Shown: in pieces, positions 8,912-16,307 of the stretch | Layout: the number at the start of each line of letters is the position of its first letter | Numbering within the stretch: the stretch's first letter is position 1 | Translations under genes and position numbers: made by a program | Assembly: GCA_031554215.1 (NCBI GenBank) | Contig: JAVBKF010000027.1 | Coordinates: 1-19,594 of the forward strand | Length of the DNA: 19,594 nt | Direction of reading: 5' to 3' | Origin: JAVBKE01 sp031554215 | Lineage (GTDB): Bacteria; Bacillota; Bacilli; JARBTR01 | The notes under the pieces: generated by a model | What the model saw: only the letters and a program-made list of their open reading frames with translations | Databases searched by the model: none | Told to the model about the DNA's origin: nothing

Positions 8912-9228
8912 TGCTATATCCCCTTATACCTTGATTATCAAGGCAATTCCTATTCACTTTATTTCTACTATCCGAACCCAGGTATTCAATGATTAAAAAA
9001 ACTGTCCTGCAATCAATAACAGCCGAAATAACGGCAAATACATCAACCAACATAAACAGCTGTAAAATAGCACTCTACTTTCACAAACCCCTTGGCCAAC
9101 GCTTGAATCCAGAATAGGGGAAAGACCATTCAAATCAAAATCCTAAACAAAATTCAATTTCGGCACGAGTAACTCGTACAGTAAATAAGTCACTATCCGC
9201 AGAAGATACGAAAAATTCCTTTCAATGG
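8912..9228. other. 317-bp gap between pth and mfd; fin position empty
   Basis: No open frame resembling Fin (a short Cys-rich anti-sigma-F protein) is visible on either strand. An odd-centred palindrome, ACGAGT-A-ACTCGT, lies at 9165-9177 about 50 bp after the pth stop. It lacks a U tract, so it is not an obvious terminator. Confidence 0.45.
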
Positions 9229-9792
9229 TTACTTCCCATTGTATGCATTCATCACTTTGACAAAATCATTTTTCAGCCAAAATTTACAAATTTCTGCTGC
9301 ACTTTTCACAGCGGACCTCATGACATCAATTTCATCCTGATGAAAGCCAGTTAGTACAAAATCAGTTACCTCACTCTTACGTTCTGGACGTCCAATGCCA
9401 ATCTTAATTCTATTAAAATGATCATCTCCAAGATGTTCAATTGTTGACTTAATACCATTATGTCCACCGGCGCTCCCCTTTTGCCTTGTGCGAAGACGTC
9501 CTGGCTCCATATCCATATCATCGTAAATCAGCACAATATCTGAGATGCTGACTTTATAGAAATCAACCACCTGCCGAATGCAGATGCCTGATAGATTCAT
9601 ATAAGTAAGCGGCTTTAAAAGAATAACCTTTTCACCCTGAACAACCCCAGAGCCAAAAACACCCTGAAATTTCGCTTGGTTGATAGCAATTCCCCATTGA
9701 CTTGCCAGATAATCAATTATTTCAAATCCAATATTATGCCTACTCCCTTGGTACTCCCTGCCGGGATTACCTAGTCCAATCAGTATTTTCAT
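9229..9792 (-). CDS. pth: Peptidyl-tRNA hydrolase (Pth/SpoVC)
   Basis: Essential enzyme that cleaves the ester bond of peptidyl-tRNAs released early from ribosomes. At 187 residues it matches bacterial Pth, including B. subtilis SpoVC. The start MKILIGLGNPGREYQGSRHN is characteristic: N9 and the catalytic H19 are present. YDDMDMEPGRLR supplies the conserved aspartate, and GSAGGHNGIKS the substrate-binding asparagine; RIKIGIGRP follows. I start at the ATG at 9792, where the family begins, with AGG seven bases upstream and GAGGA a little further. A longer in-frame reading to 9879 adds a non-conserved, AT-rich leader and is rejected. Upstream lies the 3D-domain gene rather than ctc, which is unusual for this neighbourhood. 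The gene appears to be transcribed separately, behind the hairpin at 10104-10147. Confidence 0.97.
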   Translation of the reverse strand: MKILIGLGNPGREYQGSRHNIGFEIIDYLASQWGIAINQAKFQGVFGSGVVQGEKVILLKPLTYMNLSGICIRQVVDFYKVSISDIVLIYDDMDMEPGRLRTRQKGSAGGHNGIKSTIEHLGDDHFNRIKIGIGRPERKSEVTDFVLTGFHQDEIDVMRSAVKSAAEICKFWLKNDFVKVMNAYNGK

Positions 9793-10192
9793 ATGCAAAC
9801 CTATCCTCAAACAATTTATGTACTTAAACACTATCTCTATAGTAACCGATTTACCATTAAAAAATAAATAAAAAAACATTAAAGTTTGAAACTATAGCTA
9901 ACGAGATGTCCTCGCATACTACACAGAAGACTAGCAAAAACCATTATCACGCAATCTTTCCCAAGTAAACCAGTGATTTATATGGATAAATACACAGAAA
10001 TAACTTGATAAATTCAGCACTTTAAAACGGCATAAATGCCTAATGCATATCTCGTAGTGATCTTCTCTTTCACGCCAAGTGACCCCCAAATATGAATGCA
10101 CAGAAAAGTGTAATATCAGTGAACACACCACATGATATTACACTTTTGGACCAATTAAACCTTTGCTATATCAACAGAATAAATCATTTGAA
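9793..10192. other. 400-bp gap between the 3D-domain gene and pth
   Basis: It contains the inverted repeat at 10104-10147 and otherwise no supported gene. A 66-codon minus-strand frame (9931-10131) lacks a ribosome site and runs into that hairpin. In B. subtilis about eleven or more genes (rnmV through ctc) sit here. Confidence 0.5.
10104..10147 (-). terminator. Inverted repeat, probable terminator after the 3D-domain gene
   Basis: Perfect 15-bp arms AAAAGTGTAATATCA (10104-10118) and TGATATTACACTTTT (10133-10147) with a 14-nt loop, 46 bp after the yabE-like stop. The stem ends in A/T runs on both sides, so it could act in both directions. The stem is AT-rich and the U run is short (four), hence moderate confidence. 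Confidence 0.55.
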
Positions 10193-11383
10193 TTAGTAAA
10201 CTGTGATCTTAACGTCTTTTCTGCCCCACTCAATTGCTTCATCTTCTGTCGGCAGATAGACATCAATAATATTGCCTTTAATTGCGCCACCTGTGTCAGA
10301 TGCAATCGCATAACCATAACCTTCAACAAATACTTTTGAGCCAAGCGGAATCACACGTGGATCAACAGCAATTACCTTTGCAAAGGGATTTTTATTTAAA
10401 TTATATCCAGTTGCCGTAATACCACCACCAGTATACGCTGTTGATTCAACTGTCATTGTTGTACCACTACTCACTGGCGTGATTGATGGTGCTGGCTTCG
10501 ACGCTGGTTTTGGTTTTGATTTTGTTCCTATTTTGACAACTTGATTAACGGGCTCTTTCACTGTTACTTGATTCACAACAGTCTTAGAAACAGCATTGCC
10601 ATTCTCTGTGACCACAGCATAATCGGTTGAAAGAATACCAGCTACACCAACCGTTGCTACTTGTGATGTCCCCTTCTCAAGGTTTGCATCTGGCTCTTCA
10701 ACAACAGCAAATGGAATCTCAGTTGTTTCAGTAATAGTTGATTGCGCTACACGAACAACTTCTACTCTTGTTGAAGCAGTAATCTCTGTATCAAGCGAAG
10801 GCGTAACCCGATCAACTTCACTCACAACAACCCCATTTTCTGTTAGCAAATCAGCTACAGTCGTCGCAGTCGTTACCGCTGCTTTCTCGACGCCGCCATC
10901 TGCAATCGTCACTGGGAATGCCTTATCAATTGAAACAAGCATACCTTCTTTTATATTATCTGTTGCGTCTACATTCATTTGATCATCGTCAGTTAAGACA
11001 ATTTCTTCTTCATTCAAAAATTCTGCCACTGTATCAGCAGTTGTCCATTCTTCAACAACATTGCCGTCAATATCTAATGTGACTAAGTGTGCAGGTTTCC
11101 ATTCAAGCTCTAACCCTTTGGTGATTTCTGTATCAAGCGGCACATTGAGGTAGTCATGTTCATTATATTCAACCCCCACGTCGACAAGCAGCTCACTAAC
11201 AGTTGATGCTGTTGTTTTAATGCTCTGCTGTGTTCCGTCTATTTCCACCGCAACCGCTTCCATTGTCGTAAAATACATTGAAAATGTTGTTAGTAGAACA
11301 CAAACTACTGCGATAACAAAAATTTTTCGCTTCGGCTTTCGCCTCGGTGATACCGAATTATTACTTGATAATTGTCTAGACAT
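10193..11383 (-). CDS. yabE: YabE-like cell-wall protein: DUF348 repeats, G5 and 3D domain
   Basis: Envelope protein of the YabE group, a Firmicutes counterpart of resuscitation-promoting factors with a 3D domain in place of the Rpf fold. 3D domains are related to lytic transglycosylases. The 396 residues begin with a basic stretch and a hydrophobic anchor or signal (about 20-38). About three DUF348-like ubiquitin-fold repeats follow (around 43-90, 98-150 and 155-205), then a G5 domain (about 212-288), a Pro/Lys linker, and the 3D domain (about 310-396). The three aspartates are visible as D341 (AVDPRVIPLG), D363 (ASDTGGAIKG) and D374 (NIIDVY). The ATG at 11383 is preceded by AAAGGAG. It lies downstream of tatD, as in Bacillus, but rnmV and ksgA, which should follow, are missing. 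A perfect inverted repeat lies about 60 bp upstream. Confidence 0.93.
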   Translation of the reverse strand: MSRQLSSNNSVSPRRKPKRKIFVIAVVCVLLTTFSMYFTTMEAVAVEIDGTQQSIKTTASTVSELLVDVGVEYNEHDYLNVPLDTEITKGLELEWKPAHLVTLDIDGNVVEEWTTADTVAEFLNEEEIVLTDDDQMNVDATDNIKEGMLVSIDKAFPVTIADGGVEKAAVTTATTVADLLTENGVVVSEVDRVTPSLDTEITASTRVEVVRVAQSTITETTEIPFAVVEEPDANLEKGTSQVATVGVAGILSTDYAVVTENGNAVSKTVVNQVTVKEPVNQVVKIGTKSKPKPASKPAPSITPVSSGTTMTVESTAYTGGGITATGYNLNKNPFAKVIAVDPRVIPLGSKVFVEGYGYAIASDTGGAIKGNIIDVYLPTEDEAIEWGRKDVKITVY

Positions 11384-11441
11384 ATTGCTCTCCTTTTTTT
11401 GTGACTACCTGTCTCAAAAGAAACCTGTAGCTGAGTAACCA

Positions 11442-11458
11442 TTGTTTAAAATAAACAA
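11442..11458. repeat. Perfect 7-3-7 inverted repeat upstream of yabE-like gene
   Basis: TTGTTTA-AAA-TAAACAA, 59 bp before the start of the 3D-domain gene. The symmetry suits a dimeric regulator site or a small leader hairpin. A related core, GTTTAC-AAA-GTAAAC, appears upstream of tatD at 12442-12456. No regulator is identified. Confidence 0.5.
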
Positions 11459-11558
11459 CTAGCTAACTCCCACGTTTTTTGTATGATGATTTGAATCTTG
11501 AAATATCCTAGATTCATCAACAGCATACACAGATTTACTAATCTTTAAACGTTGCAAT

Positions 11559-12323
11559 CTATAACTTCAACAACCGAATCGCGTTTGCTGATGTTACGCT
11601 TGCTACTTCCTCATAGGCTACATGTTTAATCTTGGCGATTTCTTCCGCAACAAGCTTCACGTAAGCCGGTTCATTGCGCTTTCCCCTGTAAGGATGAGGC
11701 GCTAGATAAGGACAATCCGTTTCGATCAGTAATTGATCCAGTGGCACAAATGCTGCCACTTCTTTTGGTTCTTTCGCATTCTTAAAGGTTACAGGCCCAC
11801 CCAGTGAAATGAGGAAATTCATCTTCATACACTGCTTTGCCGTTTCAACACTACCACTATAGCAGTGCATAATTCCCCCGACTGCCGAAGCATTTTCCTC
11901 TTCTAGAATCCGGATCAAATCTCCAGTCGCCTCACGATTATGAATAATAATCGGCAAGTTTACCCGTTTTGCTAACTCGATTTGCTTACGGAAAAGAATT
12001 TGTTGCACATCTTTGGGTGATTTGTCCCAATGATAATCCAAACCAATCTCTCCGATCGCCACCACTTTCTCATGCTTCGTTAGCTCTTCGATCCAAACTA
12101 GATCTTCGTTAGTACAATCAATCGCGTCGACAGGATGCCAGCCGATAGCTGCATAAATAAAATCATATTGTCCAATAAGCTCAACTGCTTTGTTGATTGT
12201 TTCCTTATCGAAACCAACAACAATCATCTTGCTCACGCCTGCACGCTGTGCATTCTCAATTACTGTTTCTAGATCACCCGCGAACTGCCGAGCATTTAAA
12301 TGTGTGTGTGTATCAATTAGCAC
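11559..12323 (-). CDS. tatD: TatD-family metal-dependent DNase (YabD)
   Basis: TIM-barrel metallo-hydrolase of the TatD family, a 3'-5' exonuclease/DNase in characterised members. The protein is 254 residues; B. subtilis YabD is 255. Metal-binding motifs are visible in order: DTHTHL (the HxH pair) at the N-terminus, GEIGLDYHW, PIIIHNREA, GGIMHCYSG and LIETDCPYLAPHPYRGKRNEP. I chose a GTG start at 12323 (reading MLIDTHTHLN) because AAAGGA lies eight bases upstream and the family begins there. The in-frame reading to 12365 adds an unconserved leader. An extended -10 and a WalR-like box lie upstream. The 3D-domain gene follows 175 bp downstream without a clear terminator, so the two may share a transcript. 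Confidence 0.95.
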   Translation of the reverse strand: MLIDTHTHLNARQFAGDLETVIENAQRAGVSKMIVVGFDKETINKAVELIGQYDFIYAAIGWHPVDAIDCTNEDLVWIEELTKHEKVVAIGEIGLDYHWDKSPKDVQQILFRKQIELAKRVNLPIIIHNREATGDLIRILEEENASAVGGIMHCYSGSVETAKQCMKMNFLISLGGPVTFKNAKEPKEVAAFVPLDQLLIETDCPYLAPHPYRGKRNEPAYVKLVAEEIAKIKHVAYEEVASVTSANAIRLLKL

Positions 12324-12381
12324 GAGATGAGTCCTTTCATCTAAAATAAAAAAATGTGTCGTCACTGCACCTTTCTATTCT

Positions 12382-12390
12382 ATTGTATCA
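12382..12390 (-). promoter_or_regulatory. Candidate extended -10 promoter for tatD
   Basis: The minus strand reads TGATACAAT: a TACAAT -10 (12382-12387) with the extended TGn element, about 60 bp before the tatD GTG. No recognisable -35 is present, which fits an activator-dependent or extended -10 promoter. Confidence 0.4.
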
Positions 12391-12431
12391 GTAAAACCGT
12401 GTAATTTACCTCACGATTGGGTCACAGTTAT

Positions 12432-12448
12432 ATTACAGTCTGTTTACA
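12432..12448 (-). promoter_or_regulatory. WalR(YycF)-like box upstream of tatD-yabE
   Basis: The minus strand reads TGTAAA-CAGAC-TGTAAT, an exact match to the published WalR consensus TGTWAH-N5-TGTWAH. It is centred about 55 bp upstream of the tatD -10 candidate, a position suited to an activator. WalR controls cell-wall hydrolases in Bacillota, and the 3D-domain gene downstream is of that kind. The pattern is loose in AT-rich DNA, so chance is possible. Confidence 0.4.
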
Positions 12449-12747
12449 AAGTAAACTCTTACATTAAAAAATTTGCTAAATACGAATGAATAAAGCTTAT
12501 TTTCTCACATATTGTCACCTTTGTGTATTTTTTTTTTGCAACGACCAATTTGCCCTATTTTCTAGCATAGCCAAAACTTTCTATAATTAAGACTACATCC
12601 TTTGCTTTTTGCACTTCTTGAGATAATCGAGGTGAATCGACATAACAATGACAATATAGTTGGATAACGACTAAGGAATTGAACCAAAACAACAATGCTT
12701 ACATACAATCTAAAATCAGGCTTAACCAAAGTACCCCTATAACAATT
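12449..12747. other. AT-rich gap between the repeat-protein terminator and the tatD control region
   Basis: No supported gene. It includes the rest of the GTTTAC-AAA-GTAAAC inverted repeat (12442-12456) and a run of ten T at about 12528-12537 without a hairpin before it. A 66-codon minus-strand frame (12562-12762) overlaps the upstream terminator and has no ribosome site. Confidence 0.45.
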
Positions 12748-12802
12748 TGAAAAAGAAGACAACCCATTACATGCAAGTTATGCATCCTGTAATGGGTCGT
12801 CT
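12748..12802 (-). terminator. Rho-independent terminator of the repeat-protein gene (and probably metG)
   Basis: Stem of about 14 pairs with one mismatch: AGACaACCCATTACA (12757-12771) against TGTAATGGGTcGTCT (12788-12802). An inner ATGCA/TGCAT pairing lengthens it. On the minus strand it is followed by CTTTTTC. It lies 25 bp after the stop codon. Confidence 0.85.
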
Positions 12803-12827
12803 AAAGTTTTAACAATTAATCTATATC

Positions 12828-14051
12828 CTACCGACTACTTGTGCTAAATGTTTGAACCGGAGCACCAGTTCTAAAAGCATCCGCTTCCTCAGTTGAAAAA
12901 GTTCCATCTTTCACGAGATCATCAAGCACCTTGTTCTGTGCAACCTGCAATGCCTCACTCACACTAGTCATCTGCTCCTCAGTCAAAGTTGCCTTGTCCT
13001 GTGCAACCATTCGCTCTGCATCTTCCTTTGAAACAGCACCAGAAGCTACTTGTTCTTCAAATGCTAACTTTGATTTCTCCGATTGCATCTGATAATAGCC
13101 ATCCCACTGGGCATCAGTTATGCTTTCATCTAGATAACCAAAACTAATATGATAAGCTTGCTCTTGCGTGATAGTTCCCTCAGAAACAAGTGCTGTTAAC
13201 GTCTCAACATTTCCTACTTCACTCGACTGACGCATCGCTTCCAAACAAGCAGGGGAAAGCATTTTCTCACGTTCAGCCAATACCTCGGCAGCATGTTCCT
13301 CAGTCAATGACTGATCATTAACTAACTTCGCTACCTCTTTTTCAAAATTAATTGCCGTCTCATCATAAATCGCTTCTTGTTGCGCAATTGATAATGCAGG
13401 AAACGGCATTGGCGCAGCTAAAGTACTGCTACCTGCAACATTTGTGACTGGTGCATCCGGCATAGTGCCAGTTACACTTTCATTATTCATCACAAACGAA
13501 CCTGATGACGCCTGTCCTACCTCATTCGATTTAATAACAATATCGCCCTGCGGCGGCGCCGGTACACTTGCAACCGAGTGCCCCGCTTCAGCCTTGCCAA
13601 CAGCAGTCGTAGGACCAGCCTTCATGACATTGGAATCTGTCTCAGTGACAACAGTACCCATGCTATCTGCTTGTTCCTGGGTAATCGTTCCATTCGTAAC
13701 AAGCTTATTCAAAGCATCCTCATGTGCTTTTGTCTGTGCAGTTTCTAGTGCCTTTAGCTCTGCTTCCTCTAAATCCATCAGCTTAGGCATGAACTGATCC
13801 GCTTGCTCCTTGGTAATCGTTCCAGCAGACACAAGCGCACCTAGAGCGGCCTCAGTTTCCTTATCCATTGCAACAGTAAAAGCTTTTTGCTGCGCCTCAG
13901 ACATAGCTGGTGCTGATGCCTCCACCATCTCTGTCTGCGACTTAGCCTTCTGACCAACCTCAGCCGAATCATTTTCAGCAAACGCCGTCCATCCAATTGT
14001 TGATGCTAGAATTACAATGGCAACACCCGCTATAATCGTTGTCTTCTTCAT
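12828..14051 (-). CDS. Exported repeat protein of unknown function, six ITKEQAD-type repeats
   Basis: I do not recognise this 407-residue protein. It has a clear signal peptide (KK, hydrophobic core about 5-24, likely cleavage after AFA at 23-25). The mature part carries six short helix-turn-helix-like repeats of the form x-LV-x-x-G-T-I-T-x-E-Q-A-x. They start near 72 (ALVSAGTITKEQAD), 117 (KLVTNGTITQEQAD), 242 (KLVNDQSLTEEHAA), 288 (LVSEGTITQEQAY), 334 (QVASGAVSKEDAE) and 379 (DLVKDGTFSTEEAD). A Pro/Ser/Gly-rich spacer (about 145-222) splits them 2+4. There is no LPXTG, lipobox or transmembrane tail, so secretion or loose wall association is likely. The ATG at 14051 has GAGGA about seven bases upstream. 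It begins 72 bp after metG with no terminator between, so cotranscription is likely. It is absent from the B. subtilis metS-yabD interval. Such repeats occur in many Firmicutes exported proteins without a defined role. Confidence 0.85.
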   Translation of the reverse strand: MKKTTIIAGVAIVILASTIGWTAFAENDSAEVGQKAKSQTEMVEASAPAMSEAQQKAFTVAMDKETEAALGALVSAGTITKEQADQFMPKLMDLEEAELKALETAQTKAHEDALNKLVTNGTITQEQADSMGTVVTETDSNVMKAGPTTAVGKAEAGHSVASVPAPPQGDIVIKSNEVGQASSGSFVMNNESVTGTMPDAPVTNVAGSSTLAAPMPFPALSIAQQEAIYDETAINFEKEVAKLVNDQSLTEEHAAEVLAEREKMLSPACLEAMRQSSEVGNVETLTALVSEGTITQEQAYHISFGYLDESITDAQWDGYYQMQSEKSKLAFEEQVASGAVSKEDAERMVAQDKATLTEEQMTSVSEALQVAQNKVLDDLVKDGTFSTEEADAFRTGAPVQTFSTSSR

Positions 14052-14123
14052 TCCAATTCCTCATTTCATCAATTTATCTTCTCATTCGCATACGTCAATA
14101 TCAAAAGCAACCTCAACATTTCA

Positions 14124-16091
14124 TTACGAAACACTGGCACCATTCGGTAAATCCTTGGAGACTGTCAAAAGGGACAACACACCATCCTTCTCACCAGAAA
14201 GTAACATCCCCTCTGAGACAACACCCCGAATCTTTGCTGGCTTCAGATTAGTAATAGCAATCACCTTCCGGCCAACTAACGACTCAGGCTTATACCAATC
14301 AGCAATCCCCGAAACTATTTGCCGCTTCTCAGTTCCTAAATCAATCTGAAACAGCAATAACTTATTGGACTTAGGCACTGATTCACAGCTTAACACCTGC
14401 CCAACACGCATTTCCACCTTAGCAAAATCATCAATTGTAATCTCTTCTTTCACAACCATCTCGCTCTCCTCAGGTGCAGTTACAGATGCAGGTGTGCTCT
14501 CTTTCGGCTTACTCATAGATGCTTTAATAAAAGCCACCTCATCCGCGATCTCCAGTCTTGGGAAAATCGGTTCTGGTTTTTCCACAACTGTTCCTGCTGG
14601 AATCAGACCAAATCCATCAAGACTCTCCCACCGAAGCCACGTGTCACCTTTTAAGCCAAATTGTCCAACAATTTTTGCTGGTGTCTTCATGAGGAAAGGT
14701 GATAACAGTACAGCCACGCGGCGCAAAGTCTCTGCTAAATGCGACATCACCGAGGCCAATTCCGCCTGTTTCGTTTCATCCTTCGCAAGTACCCAAGGCT
14801 TTGTTTCATCAATAAACTTATTTGAACGCGAAACAAGTCCCCAAATCGTAGTCAATGCAACTGAAAAAAGCATATTATCCATCGCTTCAGTATACTTTGC
14901 AGCAGCCTCTGTGTTCGCTTCAAGCAAATCCTGCTCAAATTCTGTTGTCGACCCTTGGTACACTGGCACCTGACCATCAAAATAACGACTAATCATCGAC
15001 ACCGTTCGATTGAGCAAGTTCCCCAAATCATTCGCCAAATCAAAATTAATTCGTTCAACAAACGCCTCAGGCGTAAACACCCCATCAGCACCAAAAGGGA
15101 CCTCACGTAACAAATAATAACGCAACGCGTCCAGTCCGTACCGATTAATCAGTACAACCGGATCGACCACATTCCCTTTCGACTTCGACATCTTCCCATC
15201 CTTCATCAAAAGCCAACCATGCGCAAATACCTGCTTCGGCAATGGCTGACCGAGGGCCATCAAAATAATCGGCCAATAAATCGTATGGAAGCGAACAATC
15301 TCCTTACTCATCAAATGAACATCTGCCGGCCAGTACTTCTGATAGTTTGTATCATCCTCAGCACCATATCCAAGTGCAGTAATATAATTTGACAAAGCAT
15401 CAATCCAAACGTAAATAATATGTTCCTTGCTACCTGGTACACGCACGCCCCAATCAAACGTCGTCCGTGACACAGCCAAATCCTCAAGACCTGGCTTCAA
15501 GAAATTATTCAACATTTCATTTTTACGTGACTCTGGCTGAATAAAAGTAGGATTGTCCTCATAATACTGAATCAACCGATCAGCATACCGACTCATTCTA
15601 AAGAAATAAGATGATTCCTTAACAAGCTCAACCGCACGACCACAATCAGGACACAACCCGTTCTCTAACTGCCTCTCCGTGAAAAAAGCTTCATCATCGG
15701 TACAATACCAACCCTCATACTCATCCAAATAAATGTCGCCCTGATCTAACAACTGTTGAAAAATCTTCTGAACAAGCTCCTTATGGCGATCCTCCGTCGT
15801 ACGTATAAAATCATCATAAGAAATATCGAGCAACGCCCAAAGTTCCTTAATACTCTTTATCATGCCATCCAAATACGCAAGGGGCGTCTGTCCACTTTCA
15901 GTAGCCTTTCGCTGAATCTTCTGGCCATGCTCATCCGTCCCAGTCAAAAACCGGACATCAAACCCACGCAACCGCTTATATCTCGCCATAGTATCCGCTG
16001 CCACAGTTGAATAAGCATGTCCCAAATGTAACCTACCACTTGGATAATAAATTGGTGTTGTAATATAGAAAGGCTTCCTATTCTCAATCAT
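14124..16091 (-). CDS. metG: Methionyl-tRNA synthetase with C-terminal tRNA-binding domain
   Basis: Class I aminoacyl-tRNA synthetase that charges tRNA-Met; B. subtilis calls it metS. The 655-residue chain has ITTPIYYPSGRLHLGH with the HIGH-type motif at 22-25, KMSKS at 300-304, and an anticodon-binding helical domain. A C-terminal OB-fold tRNA-binding domain (about 540-655) contains VEMRVGQVL, KRQIVSGIADWY and NLKPAKIRGV. The connective region carries GWYCTDDE (C130, D133) and CPDC (C147, C150), a zinc-knuckle-like arrangement in which one expected cysteine is replaced by aspartate. My recollection of B. subtilis MetS lacks these cysteines. I start at the ATG at 16091 because AGGGG is eight bases upstream; the in-frame ATG at 16097 is only two bases from it. 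A six-codon leader ORF and a hairpin lie just upstream. Confidence 0.97.
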   Translation of the reverse strand: MIENRKPFYITTPIYYPSGRLHLGHAYSTVAADTMARYKRLRGFDVRFLTGTDEHGQKIQRKATESGQTPLAYLDGMIKSIKELWALLDISYDDFIRTTEDRHKELVQKIFQQLLDQGDIYLDEYEGWYCTDDEAFFTERQLENGLCPDCGRAVELVKESSYFFRMSRYADRLIQYYEDNPTFIQPESRKNEMLNNFLKPGLEDLAVSRTTFDWGVRVPGSKEHIIYVWIDALSNYITALGYGAEDDTNYQKYWPADVHLMSKEIVRFHTIYWPIILMALGQPLPKQVFAHGWLLMKDGKMSKSKGNVVDPVVLINRYGLDALRYYLLREVPFGADGVFTPEAFVERINFDLANDLGNLLNRTVSMISRYFDGQVPVYQGSTTEFEQDLLEANTEAAAKYTEAMDNMLFSVALTTIWGLVSRSNKFIDETKPWVLAKDETKQAELASVMSHLAETLRRVAVLLSPFLMKTPAKIVGQFGLKGDTWLRWESLDGFGLIPAGTVVEKPEPIFPRLEIADEVAFIKASMSKPKESTPASVTAPEESEMVVKEEITIDDFAKVEMRVGQVLSCESVPKSNKLLLFQIDLGTEKRQIVSGIADWYKPESLVGRKVIAITNLKPAKIRGVVSEGMLLSGEKDGVLSLLTVSKDLPNGASVS

Positions 16092-16127
16092 TTTCATATC
16101 CCCTTTTAAGTATAAAAACTAGTTTAT

Positions 16128-16163
16128 CCTATTTTATACTACAATCGCTCTTTATAAAATAGG
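16128..16163 (-). repeat. Perfect 11-bp inverted repeat in the metG leader
   Basis: CCTATTTTATA (16128-16138) and TATAAAATAGG (16153-16163) with a 14-nt loop, ending 36 bp before the metG start and beginning directly after a six-codon leader ORF. It is AT-rich and not followed at once by a U run, so it is not a standard terminator. It may be a leader hairpin or an operator. Confidence 0.5.
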
Positions 16164-16165
16164 TT

Positions 16166-16186
16166 TCAGACATATATTTCAATCAT
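16166..16186 (-). other. Possible six-codon leader ORF (MIEIYV) before metG
   Basis: Minus strand GAGGAG, then AACG, then ATG ATT GAA ATA TAT GTC TGA. The ribosome site is good in sequence, but the spacing of four is short. The opening codons copy the metG start (ATG ATT GAG). It could be a leader peptide or chance. Confidence 0.3.
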
Positions 16187-16307
16187 CGTTCTCCTCGTAT
16201 CAACTGCCATTCCACCTTAACACTGAAACAGGCAGACAATGAAGTTTCTATAAATATCCAATACCTAATACTTAGACTGTTAAAATTAAAACACCAAACT
16301 TGAAATC

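Noticed and set aside
9931..10131. 66-codon minus-strand frame between the 3D-domain gene and pth
   Set aside because: No ribosome site, starts within the terminator-like hairpin, and the composition does not look like a protein.
11490..11520. Terminator between tatD and the 3D-domain gene
   Set aside because: The GAATCT/AGATTC stem is followed by an A run rather than U on the coding strand.
12433..12463. PhoP box array (three TTACA words upstream of tatD)
   Set aside because: Spacing of 11 and 15 is irregular, and the same bases are better explained by the WalR-like box.
12562..12762. 66-codon minus-strand frame after the repeat protein
   Set aside because: Overlaps the Rho-independent terminator and has no ribosome site or recognisable sequence.
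13444..13797. 117-codon plus-strand frame opposite the repeat protein
   Set aside because: It is antisense to a well-supported gene with signal peptide and internal repeats, and has no ribosome site.
14365..14973. 202-codon plus-strand frame opposite metG
   Set aside because: Antisense shadow of the highly conserved MetRS C-terminal half.
16201..16250. T-box riboswitch before metG (minus strand reads AAGGTGGAATGGCAG)
   Set aside because: Only part of the T-box consensus matches, the residue after TGG does not suit the tRNA-Met acceptor end, and no competing terminator with a CCACC complement follows.
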